A stretch of 64,000 nt of DNA from Hyphomicrobiaceae bacterium. GTDB lineage: Bacteria > Pseudomonadota > Alphaproteobacteria > Rhizobiales > Xanthobacteraceae. This document shows, piece after piece, positions 20,758 through 31,393 of this stretch. The position numbers were made by a program, and so were the translations under genes. Under the pieces are notes generated by a model. The model worked only from the letters and a program-made list of their open reading frames with translations. It was not told where the DNA came from and searched no databases. The stretch is from the NCBI GenBank assembly GCA_021324465.1, contig JAJPJB010000048.1:1-64000 (forward strand), read 5' to 3'. The first letter of the stretch is position 1. Each line of letters starts with the position of its first letter.

Positions 20758-22083
20758 ATGCCGCGCATGAATCGGCGTAAGCTATTGAAACTCTCCGGTG
20801 CCGGAGCGCTGGCGGCACGCACGGGTGGAATAGCAGCGATACTGGCCTCGGGTAAGGCGCCAGCCTATGCGCAGGGCACGACGGTGCACTGGCTGCGCTG
20901 GAACGATTTCGTTCCGTCGTCGGATGTGTTGTTGCGCAGCCAAATCATCCCCGCCTGCGCCAAAGATCTCGGCATCACGCTCAATATCGAGATGATCAAC
21001 GGCAATGACATCCAGGCGCGCACCACGGCGGCGATCCAGTCGGGCACAGGCCCCGATGTCATCTGCGCGCTGAACAATTGGCCGCAACTTTATGCCGACA
21101 GCGTCGCCGACGTCAGCGAGGTTGCCGAAAAGATCGGCAAAGACCAAGGCGGTTTCTATGCCGAATCGACGGCTGTCGCCAATAACGGAAAAAAATGGCT
21201 TGGCGTACCCTGGTGCATCGTCGGTGCTGAGAATGCTTATCGCAAATCGTGGTTCGAAGCGGTCGGCCTCAGCAAGTTCCCGGAGACCTGGGACGAGTAC
21301 CGCGCGGCGGGCAAGAAGCTCAAGGCCAAGGGCCAGCCAATAGGCCAGGCACTTGGTCACAGCTTCGGCGATCCGCCGACCTTCTGGTATCCCTTCCTGT
21401 GGTCCTTCGGCGGCATGGAAGTCGACAAGAACGGCAAGAAGGCCGCTCTCGACAGCAAAGCGACCGTCGAATCCGTCAAGTTCGCGGTGGCATTCTGGAA
21501 GGATTGCTGCGACGAAGGCGGCCTTGCCTGGGACGATTCCAGCAACAACCGCGCCTTTCTGTCCAATACGATCTCCTCAACGCTCAACGGCGCCTCGATC
21601 TATCTGTTGGCCAAGCGCGAGCCGGATAAATATCAGACCGAAAAGGGTACGCCGCTCTGGCAAGACATTCTGCACGCGCCGCTGCCCAAAGGCCCGGCCG
21701 GTCAATTCTCTTATCAGCTGCCCATGACCAACATGCTGATGGGCTATTCCAAGCAACAGGATGCCGCCAAGAAATTTCTCGCCTGGATCACATCGAAGCC
21801 GGTATATCAGGCGTGGTTCGATTCGCAGGGCGGCTATACAGTCGGCGCCACAACAATCTGGGAGCAGGATCCGCTCTGGAACAAGGATCCCGTGATGCAG
21901 CCGTTCCGGCTGGTCGGCCGCGGCGCGCAGTTTCCCGGCTATCCGGGGCCGGCCGACCGCAGGGCGGCTGAAGTGCTAAGCAAGTACGTGATCATCGACA
22001 TGTATGCCAAGGCGGTCCAAGGCATGCCGGCGGAAGACGCTGTGAAATGGGCGACCGGCGAGGTCGAGAAGATCTACGCATAA
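20758..22083 (+). CDS. sugar ABC transporter substrate-binding protein
   Basis: MPRMNRRKLLKLSGAGALAARTGGIAAILASG leader; extracellular solute-binding family 1 pattern; followed by permeases and a UgpC-like ATPase. Confidence 0.9.
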   Translation: MPRMNRRKLLKLSGAGALAARTGGIAAILASGKAPAYAQGTTVHWLRWNDFVPSSDVLLRSQIIPACAKDLGITLNIEMINGNDIQARTTAAIQSGTGPDVICALNNWPQLYADSVADVSEVAEKIGKDQGGFYAESTAVANNGKKWLGVPWCIVGAENAYRKSWFEAVGLSKFPETWDEYRAAGKKLKAKGQPIGQALGHSFGDPPTFWYPFLWSFGGMEVDKNGKKAALDSKATVESVKFAVAFWKDCCDEGGLAWDDSSNNRAFLSNTISSTLNGASIYLLAKREPDKYQTEKGTPLWQDILHAPLPKGPAGQFSYQLPMTNMLMGYSKQQDAAKKFLAWITSKPVYQAWFDSQGGYTVGATTIWEQDPLWNKDPVMQPFRLVGRGAQFPGYPGPADRRAAEVLSKYVIIDMYAKAVQGMPAEDAVKWATGEVEKIYA

Positions 22084-22194
22084 AAATGCCGCGTCTGCAT
22101 GTTTGACTTGCAAATGCTCAGGGCGCTGTAGCCTTGCCGCTCGCTCGGTCGAGAGTGGGACAGGGCCGGCGCCCAGGCGCGAAGGAGCCCGGTG

Positions 22195-23136
22195 ATGGCA
22201 GTAAGCGAAGTCGTCAGCCAGCGGGCGTTCGCTCGCACGCCGCCACGCAGCGCGACGACACGCCTGCTCGAAGATGAACGCTGGCTGGCTGTCGTCCTGC
22301 TGCTGCCAACCGTCATCTTGCTCGGGCTCTTCATCGCTTATCCATTCGTCGATGGCGTTCTGCTGTCAGTCACCGATGCCAGGGTGGGCGTACCGGGCAG
22401 TTTTGTCGGGCTGCAGAACTTCGAAAGCCTGTGGCACGACACGATATTCCGAACCGCGGTGTGGAATACGTTCGTCTATACGGCGGTCGCTACCGTCTTC
22501 AAGCTTGCGCTTGGACTGTGGCTTGCGTTGCTGCTCAACCGTCACTTCAAGGGCAAGGCTTTCGCGCGAGCGTTCATCCTCTTGCCCTTCATCATCCCGA
22601 CGGTGCTTTCGACCTTCGCTTGGAAATGGATGTTCGACCCGACCTTCAGCGTCATCAACTGGACGCTGTTCCAGCTCGGCCTCATCCACACGCGGATCAA
22701 CTGGCTTGGCGATCCCAATCTGGCGCTGATCTCGGTGATCATCGTCAATGTGTGGCGAGGCGTCCCATTCTATGCGATCAGTTTGCTCGCCGGGCTGCAG
22801 ACCATCAATCCCGAACTGCAGGAAGCCGCCGCCATTGACGGCGCGCGGCCTTGGCAGCGCTTCTGGCATGTAACCTGGCCGCTGCTCCTGCCGGTGACCA
22901 TGGTGGTGGTGCTGTTCTCGGTGGTTCCGACATTCGCCGATTTCCAGCTGGTCTATGTGCTGACCGGCGGCGGCCCGGCCAATGCCACACAACTCTTCGC
23001 CACTTACGCTTATCAGATCGGCGTCGGCACCGGCCTGTTGGGCGAAGGCGCGGCCGTCTCGCTCGCCATGTTCCCGTTCCTGCTCATCGTGGTGATCGTG
23101 CAACTCCTCTACATTCGTCGGGTCGAGGTGCACTGA
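22195..23136 (+). CDS. carbohydrate ABC transporter permease (MalF/UgpA-type)
   Basis: EAAAIDGARPWQRFWHVTWPLLLPVTMVV permease EAA motif. Confidence 0.9.
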   Translation: MAVSEVVSQRAFARTPPRSATTRLLEDERWLAVVLLLPTVILLGLFIAYPFVDGVLLSVTDARVGVPGSFVGLQNFESLWHDTIFRTAVWNTFVYTAVATVFKLALGLWLALLLNRHFKGKAFARAFILLPFIIPTVLSTFAWKWMFDPTFSVINWTLFQLGLIHTRINWLGDPNLALISVIIVNVWRGVPFYAISLLAGLQTINPELQEAAAIDGARPWQRFWHVTWPLLLPVTMVVVLFSVVPTFADFQLVYVLTGGGPANATQLFATYAYQIGVGTGLLGEGAAVSLAMFPFLLIVVIVQLLYIRRVEVH

Positions 23137-23139
23137 GCC

Positions 23140-23991
23140 ATGATTGAGGGAGCGAAATGGCGGCGCTGGGTCTATTTCTACATTCCGCTGAGCGCCTTCA
23201 TTCTGTGGCTCCTGTTTCCGTTCTATTGGATGCTGGTGACGTCGGTCCGGCCCGACCGTGAGCTGTATCGCCCCTGGATGGCGCCGAACTACGCGCCGTT
23301 CTGGACGGCGCACCCGACCCTCGAACATATCACCGATCTGTTGACCGGCACGCTGTTCATCCGGTGGATGGCGAATACGCTGTTCATCGCCGTGATATCG
23401 ACGCTGATTTCGCTGTTCTGCGGCATTCTCGCCGGCTATGCGCTGGCACGCCTGAAATTTCGGTTTGCCGGCGCATTGGGCACCGGCATTTTCATCACTT
23501 ATCTGGTGCCGCAGACGCTCCTGTTCATTCCGCTGGCCAACATCATTCGCAATTTTCAGCTCGGCGACTCGCCCTGGGCGCTGATCCTGACCTATCCGAC
23601 ATTCCTCATTCCGTTCTGCACTTGGCTGTTGATGGGATATTTCAAGGCGATCCCGCGCGAGCTCGAGGAATGCGCCCGCATCGACGGCGCCACCCGCTGG
23701 AAGGCGATGCTCTACATCATCATTCCGATCGCCGTGCCGGGCATCCTTTCGGCCGGCATTTTTGCTTTCACGCTGTCCTGGAACGAGTTCATTTACGCGC
23801 TGGTCTTTCTTTCGTCCGCGGAACAGAAGACGGTTTCCGTCGGGGTCACCTCGGAGCTCGTACGTGGCGACGTCTTTTATTGGGGCCAGCTGATGGCGGG
23901 CGCGCTGTTGGGCTCGATCCCGGTGGCGTTCATCTATTCGTTCTTTGTCGAGTACTACGTCGCCGGCCTCACCGGATCGGTCAAGGGATAA
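23140..23991 (+). CDS. carbohydrate ABC transporter permease (MalG/UgpE-type)
   Basis: ELEECARIDGATRWKAMLYIIIPIAVPGI EAA motif. Confidence 0.92.
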   Translation: MIEGAKWRRWVYFYIPLSAFILWLLFPFYWMLVTSVRPDRELYRPWMAPNYAPFWTAHPTLEHITDLLTGTLFIRWMANTLFIAVISTLISLFCGILAGYALARLKFRFAGALGTGIFITYLVPQTLLFIPLANIIRNFQLGDSPWALILTYPTFLIPFCTWLLMGYFKAIPRELEECARIDGATRWKAMLYIIIPIAVPGILSAGIFAFTLSWNEFIYALVFLSSAEQKTVSVGVTSELVRGDVFYWGQLMAGALLGSIPVAFIYSFFVEYYVAGLTGSVKG

Positions 23992-24015
23992 GCCTCAACG
24001 TTGAGGGTCGAGTCG

Positions 24016-25107
24016 ATGGCACGAGTCCTTATCCGCAACCTCAACAAAATCTTCAACGAGGTCCACGCCGTCAAAGACGTGAACCTTGAAATCCGCGACC
24101 GCGAGTTCGTGGTCCTCGTCGGGCCATCGGGCTGCGGCAAGACCACCACACTGCGCATGGTGGCGGGACTCGAAACGATCACCTCCGGCGAAGTGCTGAT
24201 CGGCGACACGATCGTCAATGAGTTGCCGCCGATGGACCGCGACATCGCCATGGTGTTTCAAAACTATGCGCTCTATCCGCATATGAGCGTCTACGACAAT
24301 ATGGCCTTCGGCCTGAAAATGCGCCGCTTCGCCCGAGCGGAGATTGAACAGCGCGTGCGCGAAGCGGCCGGCATTCTCGGCATCGAAAATCTGCTCCAAC
24401 GCAAGCCGCGCCAGCTTTCCGGGGGCCAGCGCCAGCGTGTCGCGCTCGGCCGAGCATTGGTGCGGCATCCGCAGGTCTTTTTGTTCGACGAGCCTTTGTC
24501 CAATCTGGATGCCAAGTTGCGCGTGCAGATGCGGGTCGAGCTCAAAAAAATCCACGATCGACTGGGCACGACTGCGATCTATGTAACCCACGATCAGGTC
24601 GAGGCAATGACACTTGGCGATCGCGTCGTGGTGATGAAAGACGGCATCGTGCAGCAAGTGGGCGAGCCGCTCGATCTGTATAATGCGCCGGCCAATCGTT
24701 TCGTCGCGGGCTTCATCGGATCGCCCGCCATGAACTTCGCGGATGTCGGCCTCGCCGTGCAAGAGGGCGCTATGCTGGCTTTGGCCGACGGCATTCGGCT
24801 AAAACTGCCGCCAGCCATTGCCGAGCGGCTGCGGTCCCATGTCGGACGTCAAGTTACGCTCGGCATCCGGCCCGAGGATCTGCGCGTCGGCCCGGGCAAC
24901 GGCGCCGATGGCTGCGACTTCCCTGCCATTGTCGAAGTCGTCGAGCGCCTTGGCGCCCAGATCCTGCTCGATGTCAAAGTGGGTTCCGGCACCATGGTGG
25001 CCGCGGTTGAACCGAGCGTCAAAGCCAATGTGCGCGAGCAGTTGCGCTTGGCCTTTGACGCCGAGCGGCTGCATTTTTTCGACCGCGCTTCGGGCAATGC
25101 GATCTGA
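24016..25107 (+). CDS. sugar ABC transporter ATP-binding protein (UgpC/MsmK-type)
   Basis: GPSGCGKTTTLRMVAG, LSGGQRQRVALGRALVR, FLFDEPLSNLDAKLR, C-terminal TOBE region. Confidence 0.93.
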   Translation: MARVLIRNLNKIFNEVHAVKDVNLEIRDREFVVLVGPSGCGKTTTLRMVAGLETITSGEVLIGDTIVNELPPMDRDIAMVFQNYALYPHMSVYDNMAFGLKMRRFARAEIEQRVREAAGILGIENLLQRKPRQLSGGQRQRVALGRALVRHPQVFLFDEPLSNLDAKLRVQMRVELKKIHDRLGTTAIYVTHDQVEAMTLGDRVVVMKDGIVQQVGEPLDLYNAPANRFVAGFIGSPAMNFADVGLAVQEGAMLALADGIRLKLPPAIAERLRSHVGRQVTLGIRPEDLRVGPGNGADGCDFPAIVEVVERLGAQILLDVKVGSGTMVAAVEPSVKANVREQLRLAFDAERLHFFDRASGNAI

Positions 25108-25167
25108 TCGCTCACGGTCGAGTCGGCGCACCCATCATCGCCTCGAGCCGGCGACCGGAATGTAGCT

Positions 25168-27768
25168 TTATTTCGCCATCAACGCGGCATCTGGGGATGC
25201 GCTGCCGCCGTTTGCAGCGCGTCGCTCAACCGGGCGTGAGGCGAATTCGGCGACGATTTCGTGCAGCCAGTCCATCTTGCGCAGCGCGACGTCGGTCTGG
25301 CCAAACGGAATGACAATGTCCGCGTGGTTGAAGGCATCGAGGATCGCCATTGCCAGCTCCGTCCGCACGGCGCCGGCTTTGTTAATGTCGCCGACGAAGG
25401 CATAGAGCGTGAAGTTGAGGCTTGCGGCGCCGAATTCGTCCAGCATCACGAATGGCTCGGGTGTTCTCAGGACGTCGGAATTCTCCTGTGCCACCTTTAG
25501 CAGCAAGGCGCGGACCTCGCGCGCATTGCTGCCGTAGGCGACGCCGACCTGAAGCGCCACACGGCGAATGCCGTTGCGGAATGTCCAGTTCTTGACCTTT
25601 TCGGCGATGAAATAGGAGTTCGGAATGAGGACGTTGGCGCGGTCGAATGTCTCAAGTTCAGTGGAGCGCACGCTGATCTTGCGCACAATGCCTTCCTCGC
25701 CGCCCACGACGACTTGATCGCCAACCCTGATTGGCCGCTCGGCCAGAAGAATGAGGCCGGAGACGAAATTATTGACCAGGTTCTGCAAGCCAAAGCCGAT
25801 GCCGACCGACAGCGCGCCGGCAACGATGGCGATGCTCGATAGATTGAAACCGGCGTAGGAGACGGCGACCAGCGCGGCGATCAAAATGCCGATATAGCCG
25901 ACGCCGGTGCGGATCGAGTTGCGCACGCCGCCGGAAATTCCGGCCGGCAGCAAAACCTGCGCGTCGAGCCAGCCCTGGAACAGCCGCGCCGCCGCATAGC
26001 CGACGCCGAATACGATGATCGAGGCCAGCAGTGCTCCGAAGGTCACATCGGTATTGCCGATGTGGAAGCCGAAGAAGAGCTGCCGATACCATTCGCGAAT
26101 GTCCGGCCAAGTATAGCCCCACTGCAGCATGATAAGCGGCACCGACAGCACCAGCACGGCAAATTTCAGTGACAGGCTGATCGGCAGTGCCAATTGCTCA
26201 CGCCGAGCGGGCTCCATTCCGGCAGTGCTTCTGAGCCAGGCGCCGACCACGGTGCCGTCGTCGCTCAGCCCTTGCGCGAAACCGTCAACCCACAGCAGAA
26301 GCAAATAGACGACCGCGAGAATGGATCCGGTCACGATTAACTGCTGGGCCAAAAAGCGCGCCAACGGCAGGTAACCGGTCACTGCGCAGACGACAATTGC
26401 GCCGACAATGCCCCAGGCAGCGATGCGGATCGGCTTGATCAGCTTCGGCGATGCTGCATCCTTGTCGTGCGCGATGGGCGTGCGCAGCAGTGCAACTACA
26501 AGCCCGGCCAACAACAAGCTTGAGGGCAGCGCGACGGCGATGGTCAGCGCGAATGGCGCATCGACGAGCCGCGTTATCACGTAAAGCAGCGTCGTCAGAC
26601 TGTAGACCAGCGCCAGCAAAACAGCGAGGCCGCAGAGGCGGGTGGCGGCCGCATCCGAAATAGGCACGAGCCGCCATTGCGGCGCGCGGGGCGCAAATGC
26701 CGCGCTCGCAAGCGCGCTGACGGTGGCGACAATCACGATCGACTGTGCTGTGAGATAGAACAGCCAGTCGATGCGCTCGGGAAGAGCCGCAGTGCTGGCG
26801 ACCATGCCGTAGAGAAAGGCGACCGGGCCGACGATCGGAAATGCGCGGAAGAACAGCACGCCCGCCGCCACGGATGCCCTTCGCCAGAATGGCGGTTCGA
26901 CGCCGTCGTTGCGACGCCGCAGCCGACGCACGAGTCGCGAACTCAGCAGGCCCAACGCCAGCGCGGCCAAGAGCGCGCCGAGGACGATATGCGTCACGTC
27001 CTCAGGATCGACCAGCGTGCTCCACCAGGTCGCAACCAGATCATAGAGCTTGCTCGCCGCGACCGGCACCTCGCGCGGCAGCTTAGCCCAGGTCTCAAAG
27101 GAATAGACGCCCGGAATCGGCTGAAACAGAATCGATGCGAAATTCTTGCGGCGAATGTCTTGAATTGTATTGAGTAGGGTGTCGATGCGCAGGTTGGCCG
27201 AATTCACTGCCGCCTGACCCGCCTGCAACAGGCCAAAATGATAGTTCAACTCGGCGCGGTGCATCGCGGCTTCGTCCGGTTCCGGCGGCTGACCCGCGGT
27301 CGGAGCCGGGCCGAGTAGATTCATCTGCGCTTTATCAGCGTTGAGCCGCGGCTGCAGTCGGCCCGCAACATCGTCGAGTTGCGCGCGAACGCGCTGCAGC
27401 GCATCGCGCAAGCGGTTAAGATCCGAGTAGCGCAAGCGCGGCCGGCTAAGATCGCCTTCGATGTGGTCCAGTTCGTGCTGCCAACCGGTCGCGGTTGCTT
27501 GGAGATCGATCCCGAGTTCTTCATTGAGCCGGTTGGTGACGTCTTGGCCGTTGACCTGAGGGCCAGCTGCCGGCGGCGCGCCTTTGAGGTCGCTCGCGGC
27601 CGGGGCAGCGTTTGCGGCGGGCTTTTCAGCGGACGGTGCTGCTCTGGGTGCTTGCGCCAAGGCGCGCGGGCTGCTTGCAAAGGCGATAGCGAGAATCGCC
27701 GCAGCCATCAGAAGGTTGCAAACACACGCAAATCTCCGCAATGAGGCCGCCATCGGCTCCCCCGTCAT
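25168..27768 (-). CDS. MscS-type mechanosensitive channel, large (DUF3772-like periplasmic domain)
   Basis: Signal peptide, long periplasmic helical region, many TM segments, then GIGFGLQNLVNNFVSGLILLAERPIRVGDQV. Confidence 0.9.
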   Translation of the reverse strand: MTGEPMAASLRRFACVCNLLMAAAILAIAFASSPRALAQAPRAAPSAEKPAANAAPAASDLKGAPPAAGPQVNGQDVTNRLNEELGIDLQATATGWQHELDHIEGDLSRPRLRYSDLNRLRDALQRVRAQLDDVAGRLQPRLNADKAQMNLLGPAPTAGQPPEPDEAAMHRAELNYHFGLLQAGQAAVNSANLRIDTLLNTIQDIRRKNFASILFQPIPGVYSFETWAKLPREVPVAASKLYDLVATWWSTLVDPEDVTHIVLGALLAALALGLLSSRLVRRLRRRNDGVEPPFWRRASVAAGVLFFRAFPIVGPVAFLYGMVASTAALPERIDWLFYLTAQSIVIVATVSALASAAFAPRAPQWRLVPISDAAATRLCGLAVLLALVYSLTTLLYVITRLVDAPFALTIAVALPSSLLLAGLVVALLRTPIAHDKDAASPKLIKPIRIAAWGIVGAIVVCAVTGYLPLARFLAQQLIVTGSILAVVYLLLLWVDGFAQGLSDDGTVVGAWLRSTAGMEPARREQLALPISLSLKFAVLVLSVPLIMLQWGYTWPDIREWYRQLFFGFHIGNTDVTFGALLASIIVFGVGYAAARLFQGWLDAQVLLPAGISGGVRNSIRTGVGYIGILIAALVAVSYAGFNLSSIAIVAGALSVGIGFGLQNLVNNFVSGLILLAERPIRVGDQVVVGGEEGIVRKISVRSTELETFDRANVLIPNSYFIAEKVKNWTFRNGIRRVALQVGVAYGSNAREVRALLLKVAQENSDVLRTPEPFVMLDEFGAASLNFTLYAFVGDINKAGAVRTELAMAILDAFNHADIVIPFGQTDVALRKMDWLHEIVAEFASRPVERRAANGGSASPDAALMAK

Positions 27769-27892
27769 GACCGATCCGCTCGGAAGGGCGCGCTCTACGG
27801 CTGGAACGAGGGCAGATTATGGCAGGTGAATATCAGGGCGATCCGCGAGCATTGTGGATCGTGGAGGCGGTCCTGGCATAGTGTGGCCGGGC

Positions 27893-27937
27893 ATGGAGCA
27901 TCAAGCGGTGGAGCATCAGGCGGTGGAGCGTCAGGCG
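27893..27937 (+). repeat. 3 x 15-bp in-frame tandem repeat at the hydrolase 5' end
   Basis: ATGGAGCATCAAGCG / GTGGAGCATCAGGCG / GTGGAGCGTCAGGCG, coding (M/V)E(H/R)QA x3. Confidence 0.9.
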
Positions 27938-28603
27938 AAGCCGCTGCGCATCAGTATAGATCAATCGTCGTCAGTTTCGGGCCTGCTGCTGCGGCCGCCG
28001 CGCGCAAACGCGTGCTATGTCTTTGCGCATGGTGCTGGCGCCGGAATGTGTCATGGCTTCATGCAAAGCGTTGCCGACGGTCTGTACGACCGCGGTGTCG
28101 CGACGCCGCGCTATCAGTTTCCTTACATGGAGAAAGGCGCGCGTCGGCCCGATGCCCCGCCCGTTGCGCATTCGGCCGTACGCGCCGCGGTGGCGCAGGC
28201 GCAAAGAATTTGCCCGGACCTCGCCCTGTTGGCTGGAGGCAAGTCGTATGGCGGCCGCATGACCTCGCAGGTTCAAGCATCGCATGTATTGGGCGGCGTT
28301 CAAGGTTTGGTGTTTTTTGGATTTCCACTGCATCCGGCCGGCAAGCCATCGCTGGAGAGAGCCAAGCACCTCGCCGGCGTGCATGTGCCGATGCTGTTCA
28401 TCCAGGGCACGCGCGACAAGATGGCGGAGCTCACTTTGATTCGGGAGGTGGTCAAGACATTGGGACCCACCGTATTGCTGCACGAGGTCGAGGGCGCCGA
28501 TCACAGTCTTCACGTGTCAGTTCGGTCCGGCCGTCGCGATGCGGACCTGTTGGCCTTGGCTCTGGATGCCTTTGTGGGTTGGCTGCAATCCGTCACGCGT
28601 TGA
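27893..28603 (+). CDS. alpha/beta-hydrolase family (KANL3/Tex30-type)
   Basis: CYVFAHGAGAGMCHGFM, LALLAGGKSYGGRMTSQ nucleophile-region motif, HSLHV near the C-terminus. Start uncertain because of a 15-bp tandem repeat. Confidence 0.8.
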   Translation: MEHQAVEHQAVERQAKPLRISIDQSSSVSGLLLRPPRANACYVFAHGAGAGMCHGFMQSVADGLYDRGVATPRYQFPYMEKGARRPDAPPVAHSAVRAAVAQAQRICPDLALLAGGKSYGGRMTSQVQASHVLGGVQGLVFFGFPLHPAGKPSLERAKHLAGVHVPMLFIQGTRDKMAELTLIREVVKTLGPTVLLHEVEGADHSLHVSVRSGRRDADLLALALDAFVGWLQSVTR

Positions 28604-28612
28604 TGTTTTCTC

Positions 28613-30232
28613 TCAAGCTGCGCCGATTGCGCGACTTAGAATCCGCTCGGCCTCTACGCCTCTATTGTCGCCGACCCATGCGACATATTGATCCGGCCGA
28701 ACAAGGATCAGCGTCGATTCGTAGGCCTCCCGGCCGCCGTTTCTGGAATCGGCAATGACGGTCAGCGGGACACCCAATCTGCTCGCAGCGCCTCTAAAAT
28801 CGGCAATCGCGGCATCGGGCGCATCGAAGGCGAGCAGACTGAACCCGCTGCCGAGCGCCTCGAAGGTGTTGCCGCCGAGCGACAGCGGTGCAGGCGCAAG
28901 ATGGTGTCCCGGCCGCGCCTTGAGCGAATGGGTCCCGTGCGCGCTTGTTACTCCCTGCGGCGGGCCGAAAATCACGGGTGAGCCCTCGTAATTGGGCTCG
29001 TATTGCTGGACCCGCGAGCCGATGTCGCTCTCGCGCGCCTGCCACGCAGCCTCGAATTCGGACAGGTCCTTCTCCGGATTGAAGCGCTCGAGAAACGCGG
29101 CGTCGCGCCGAATCCGCGAGGTGATGAAATCGTCGGCCGTCTCCCAAAAGACCGGCCGCCGCTCGAGGCTGTAGCTCGCCAGCAAAGCGTCGGTGCCCCA
29201 GCCTTGCAGCCGAGCCGCCAACTTCCATCCCAGATTGATGATGTCCTCCAGCCCGTTATTGAGCCCAAAGCCGCCGTAAGGCGGATGACTATGGGCCGCA
29301 TCGCCGGCGATGAACACGCGCCCACGCTGATACTCTTCCGCAACTGCGACCCGCATATTCCAGAACGAAAGATGCTCAAACTCACACGCGCAAGGAAAGC
29401 CTGCGGCTTGTTGAATAAGGCCTAGCGAGTCGAAGCTTTCGAGTTTCGCATCGGGCGGCACGGGTGCGTGAAAGAACCAGTGATCCGGCACCGATATGCG
29501 CCCGAAGAACTGCCAAAACCCCTTCAATTCCGGGCGCAACACGCGATAGGTCGAACGCTGTGGAAAGCGCTTGAGCTTCGCCTCAAGTTCGCTCGAGCGG
29601 AAGACTGCAAGCAGCATGGTCTGTTCGTAGTCTTGTTTGCTGCGCTCGATTCCGATCTGAGCGCGTATCGATGAGTGCGCACCGTCGCAGCCGACTAGAT
29701 AATCGCAAGCGAGCGTTTTCCGCTCTGAACTGTCCTCTCTGCGGATAGAGACTTGAACAGCATGTTCGTTCTGCTCTATCCGCTCGGCCCGCCAGCCAAA
29801 GAATGGGTGAACAGTCGGGAGAGACGACAGCTTTTTCTGTAATACCTTTTCCATCTGATATTGGGGCAAACGCTCGTTGTCTTGGGCGTAGAAAGACCGC
29901 ACGATTTCTCGTCCAGCCGGCGCATGCCAGTACTTGCTCATCAGGTCGCCGTAGGCGGTGAGCTCGCCGATCGCATAGCCCTTGGGCATCAGCCGTGCCG
30001 CGCGGAGCTCTTTTTCGATTCTCCATTTGGCGAAGTGTTCGAGCGTCCGCTGCGTCAGATTCTGACCCTTTGGAATTTTGCTAAGCGTTGTGCGCGGCTC
30101 AATGATCGCGCAACCAATTCCGCGCAGCCCGAGGCTGATTGCCAGGCCAAGGCCGACCGGTCCTGCGCCAACCACTACGATCGGGTATTCATGAAGCATC
30201 GAGACGCTAATCTCCTTTGCGATCGCCGTCAT
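28613..30232 (-). CDS. FAD-dependent aromatic monooxygenase (PheA/TfdB-type)
   Basis: VVVGAGPVGLGLAISLGLRG, CDYLVGCDGAHSSIR, GRVFIAGDAAHSHPPYGGFGLNNGLEDIINLGWKLA. Confidence 0.92.
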   Translation of the reverse strand: MTAIAKEISVSMLHEYPIVVVGAGPVGLGLAISLGLRGIGCAIIEPRTTLSKIPKGQNLTQRTLEHFAKWRIEKELRAARLMPKGYAIGELTAYGDLMSKYWHAPAGREIVRSFYAQDNERLPQYQMEKVLQKKLSSLPTVHPFFGWRAERIEQNEHAVQVSIRREDSSERKTLACDYLVGCDGAHSSIRAQIGIERSKQDYEQTMLLAVFRSSELEAKLKRFPQRSTYRVLRPELKGFWQFFGRISVPDHWFFHAPVPPDAKLESFDSLGLIQQAAGFPCACEFEHLSFWNMRVAVAEEYQRGRVFIAGDAAHSHPPYGGFGLNNGLEDIINLGWKLAARLQGWGTDALLASYSLERRPVFWETADDFITSRIRRDAAFLERFNPEKDLSEFEAAWQARESDIGSRVQQYEPNYEGSPVIFGPPQGVTSAHGTHSLKARPGHHLAPAPLSLGGNTFEALGSGFSLLAFDAPDAAIADFRGAASRLGVPLTVIADSRNGGREAYESTLILVRPDQYVAWVGDNRGVEAERILSRAIGAA

Positions 30233-30391
30233 GTGCTTGCCATTGAATGCAGTGAACGGTCAAACGGTCCGTCTCAGGGCGACGGGAGCCGTCCGGACGT
30301 CGCGTCCCGCAAGCTTGCACTGGGGTGCGCCCTGCTGTTATTCGAAAAGGCGCGCGACCAATCGGGTCCAAATACGTCCAGGAGAAGAGAA

Positions 30392-31381
30392 ATGGTGCTC
30401 TCCCGCCGTTCATTGTTTAGAAGTCTCGCTGCCATGCCGGCGGCTCTACTGGTGTCAGAGAACGCGCTTGCGGCGGACTATCCGGACAGACCGATCCGAT
30501 TGATCGTGCCTTTCGCCGCCGGCGGCAATGCCGACATCGTCGGCCGCATTGTCGGCGAGCAGATCAGCAAGACGCTGGGCCAGCCCGTCGTAGTCGACAA
30601 CCGCGCCGGCGCCGGCGGCAGCATCGGCGCCGAATATGTGGCGCACGCCAACGCTGACGGTTACACGCTGTTGGTCGGCTCGAACGGTCCGCTCACGGTG
30701 AATCCCTTCGTCCAGGCGCGGCTCGGTTACGATCCCTTGAACGACTTTGCGCCTATTGCGCTTACCAGCTACGTGCCGCATGCGCTGATCTTAAGCAACG
30801 GCATTCAGGCAAAGACGGTTGCGGAGGTCATTGCGCTGAGCAAAAAGACGCCGCTGACTGTCGCGACCAGCGGTGTCGGCAGCGCCACGCACATGACTCT
30901 GGAGCGGCTGAGGGCGGCGACGGGCGCCAACATCACGCATGTGCCATATCGCGGCGGCGGCGCGTTGCTGCCCGACCTCATCGGCGGCAATGTGAACGGC
31001 GCGATGACGGAGTTCTCCACCGCCCTGCCGCTGCACAAGGGCGGCAAGGCGCACATTGTGGCGATTGCGGCGATACATCGCTCTCAGCTCGCGCAGGACA
31101 TTCCGACCTTCGATCAGAGCGGTGTCAAAGGCTTTGTCGCGCAAAGCTATATCGGCGTCGTGGCGCCGGCGAAGACGCCTGCGGACATAATCGCCAAGCT
31201 GCAGGACGCCATCGCCAAGGGGCTCGCTCCGGGTTCGCAAGCGCAGGAGCGCCTCGTCGCTCTAGGTTCCGAGGTCGCCACCCCTGACCAGATGACGCCG
31301 AAGGGCTTCGCCGAATTTATCCGAACCGATTACGACGCGATGCGCGCGGCTGCGAAGCTCGCCGGCATCAATCCGACGTGA
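30392..31381 (+). CDS. tripartite tricarboxylate transporter substrate-binding protein (Bug family)
   Basis: ADYPDRPIRLIVPFAAGGNADIVGRIV..QPVVVDNRAGAGGSIGAEYVA. Confidence 0.93.
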   Translation: MVLSRRSLFRSLAAMPAALLVSENALAADYPDRPIRLIVPFAAGGNADIVGRIVGEQISKTLGQPVVVDNRAGAGGSIGAEYVAHANADGYTLLVGSNGPLTVNPFVQARLGYDPLNDFAPIALTSYVPHALILSNGIQAKTVAEVIALSKKTPLTVATSGVGSATHMTLERLRAATGANITHVPYRGGGALLPDLIGGNVNGAMTEFSTALPLHKGGKAHIVAIAAIHRSQLAQDIPTFDQSGVKGFVAQSYIGVVAPAKTPADIIAKLQDAIAKGLAPGSQAQERLVALGSEVATPDQMTPKGFAEFIRTDYDAMRAAAKLAGINPT

Positions 31382-31393
31382 GCGGCTTCGGTT

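Noticed and set aside
29861-30391. N-terminal 177-aa extension of the Bug-family ORF
   Set aside because: Overlaps the opposite-strand monooxygenase; the real start with a signal-like leader is ATG 30392.
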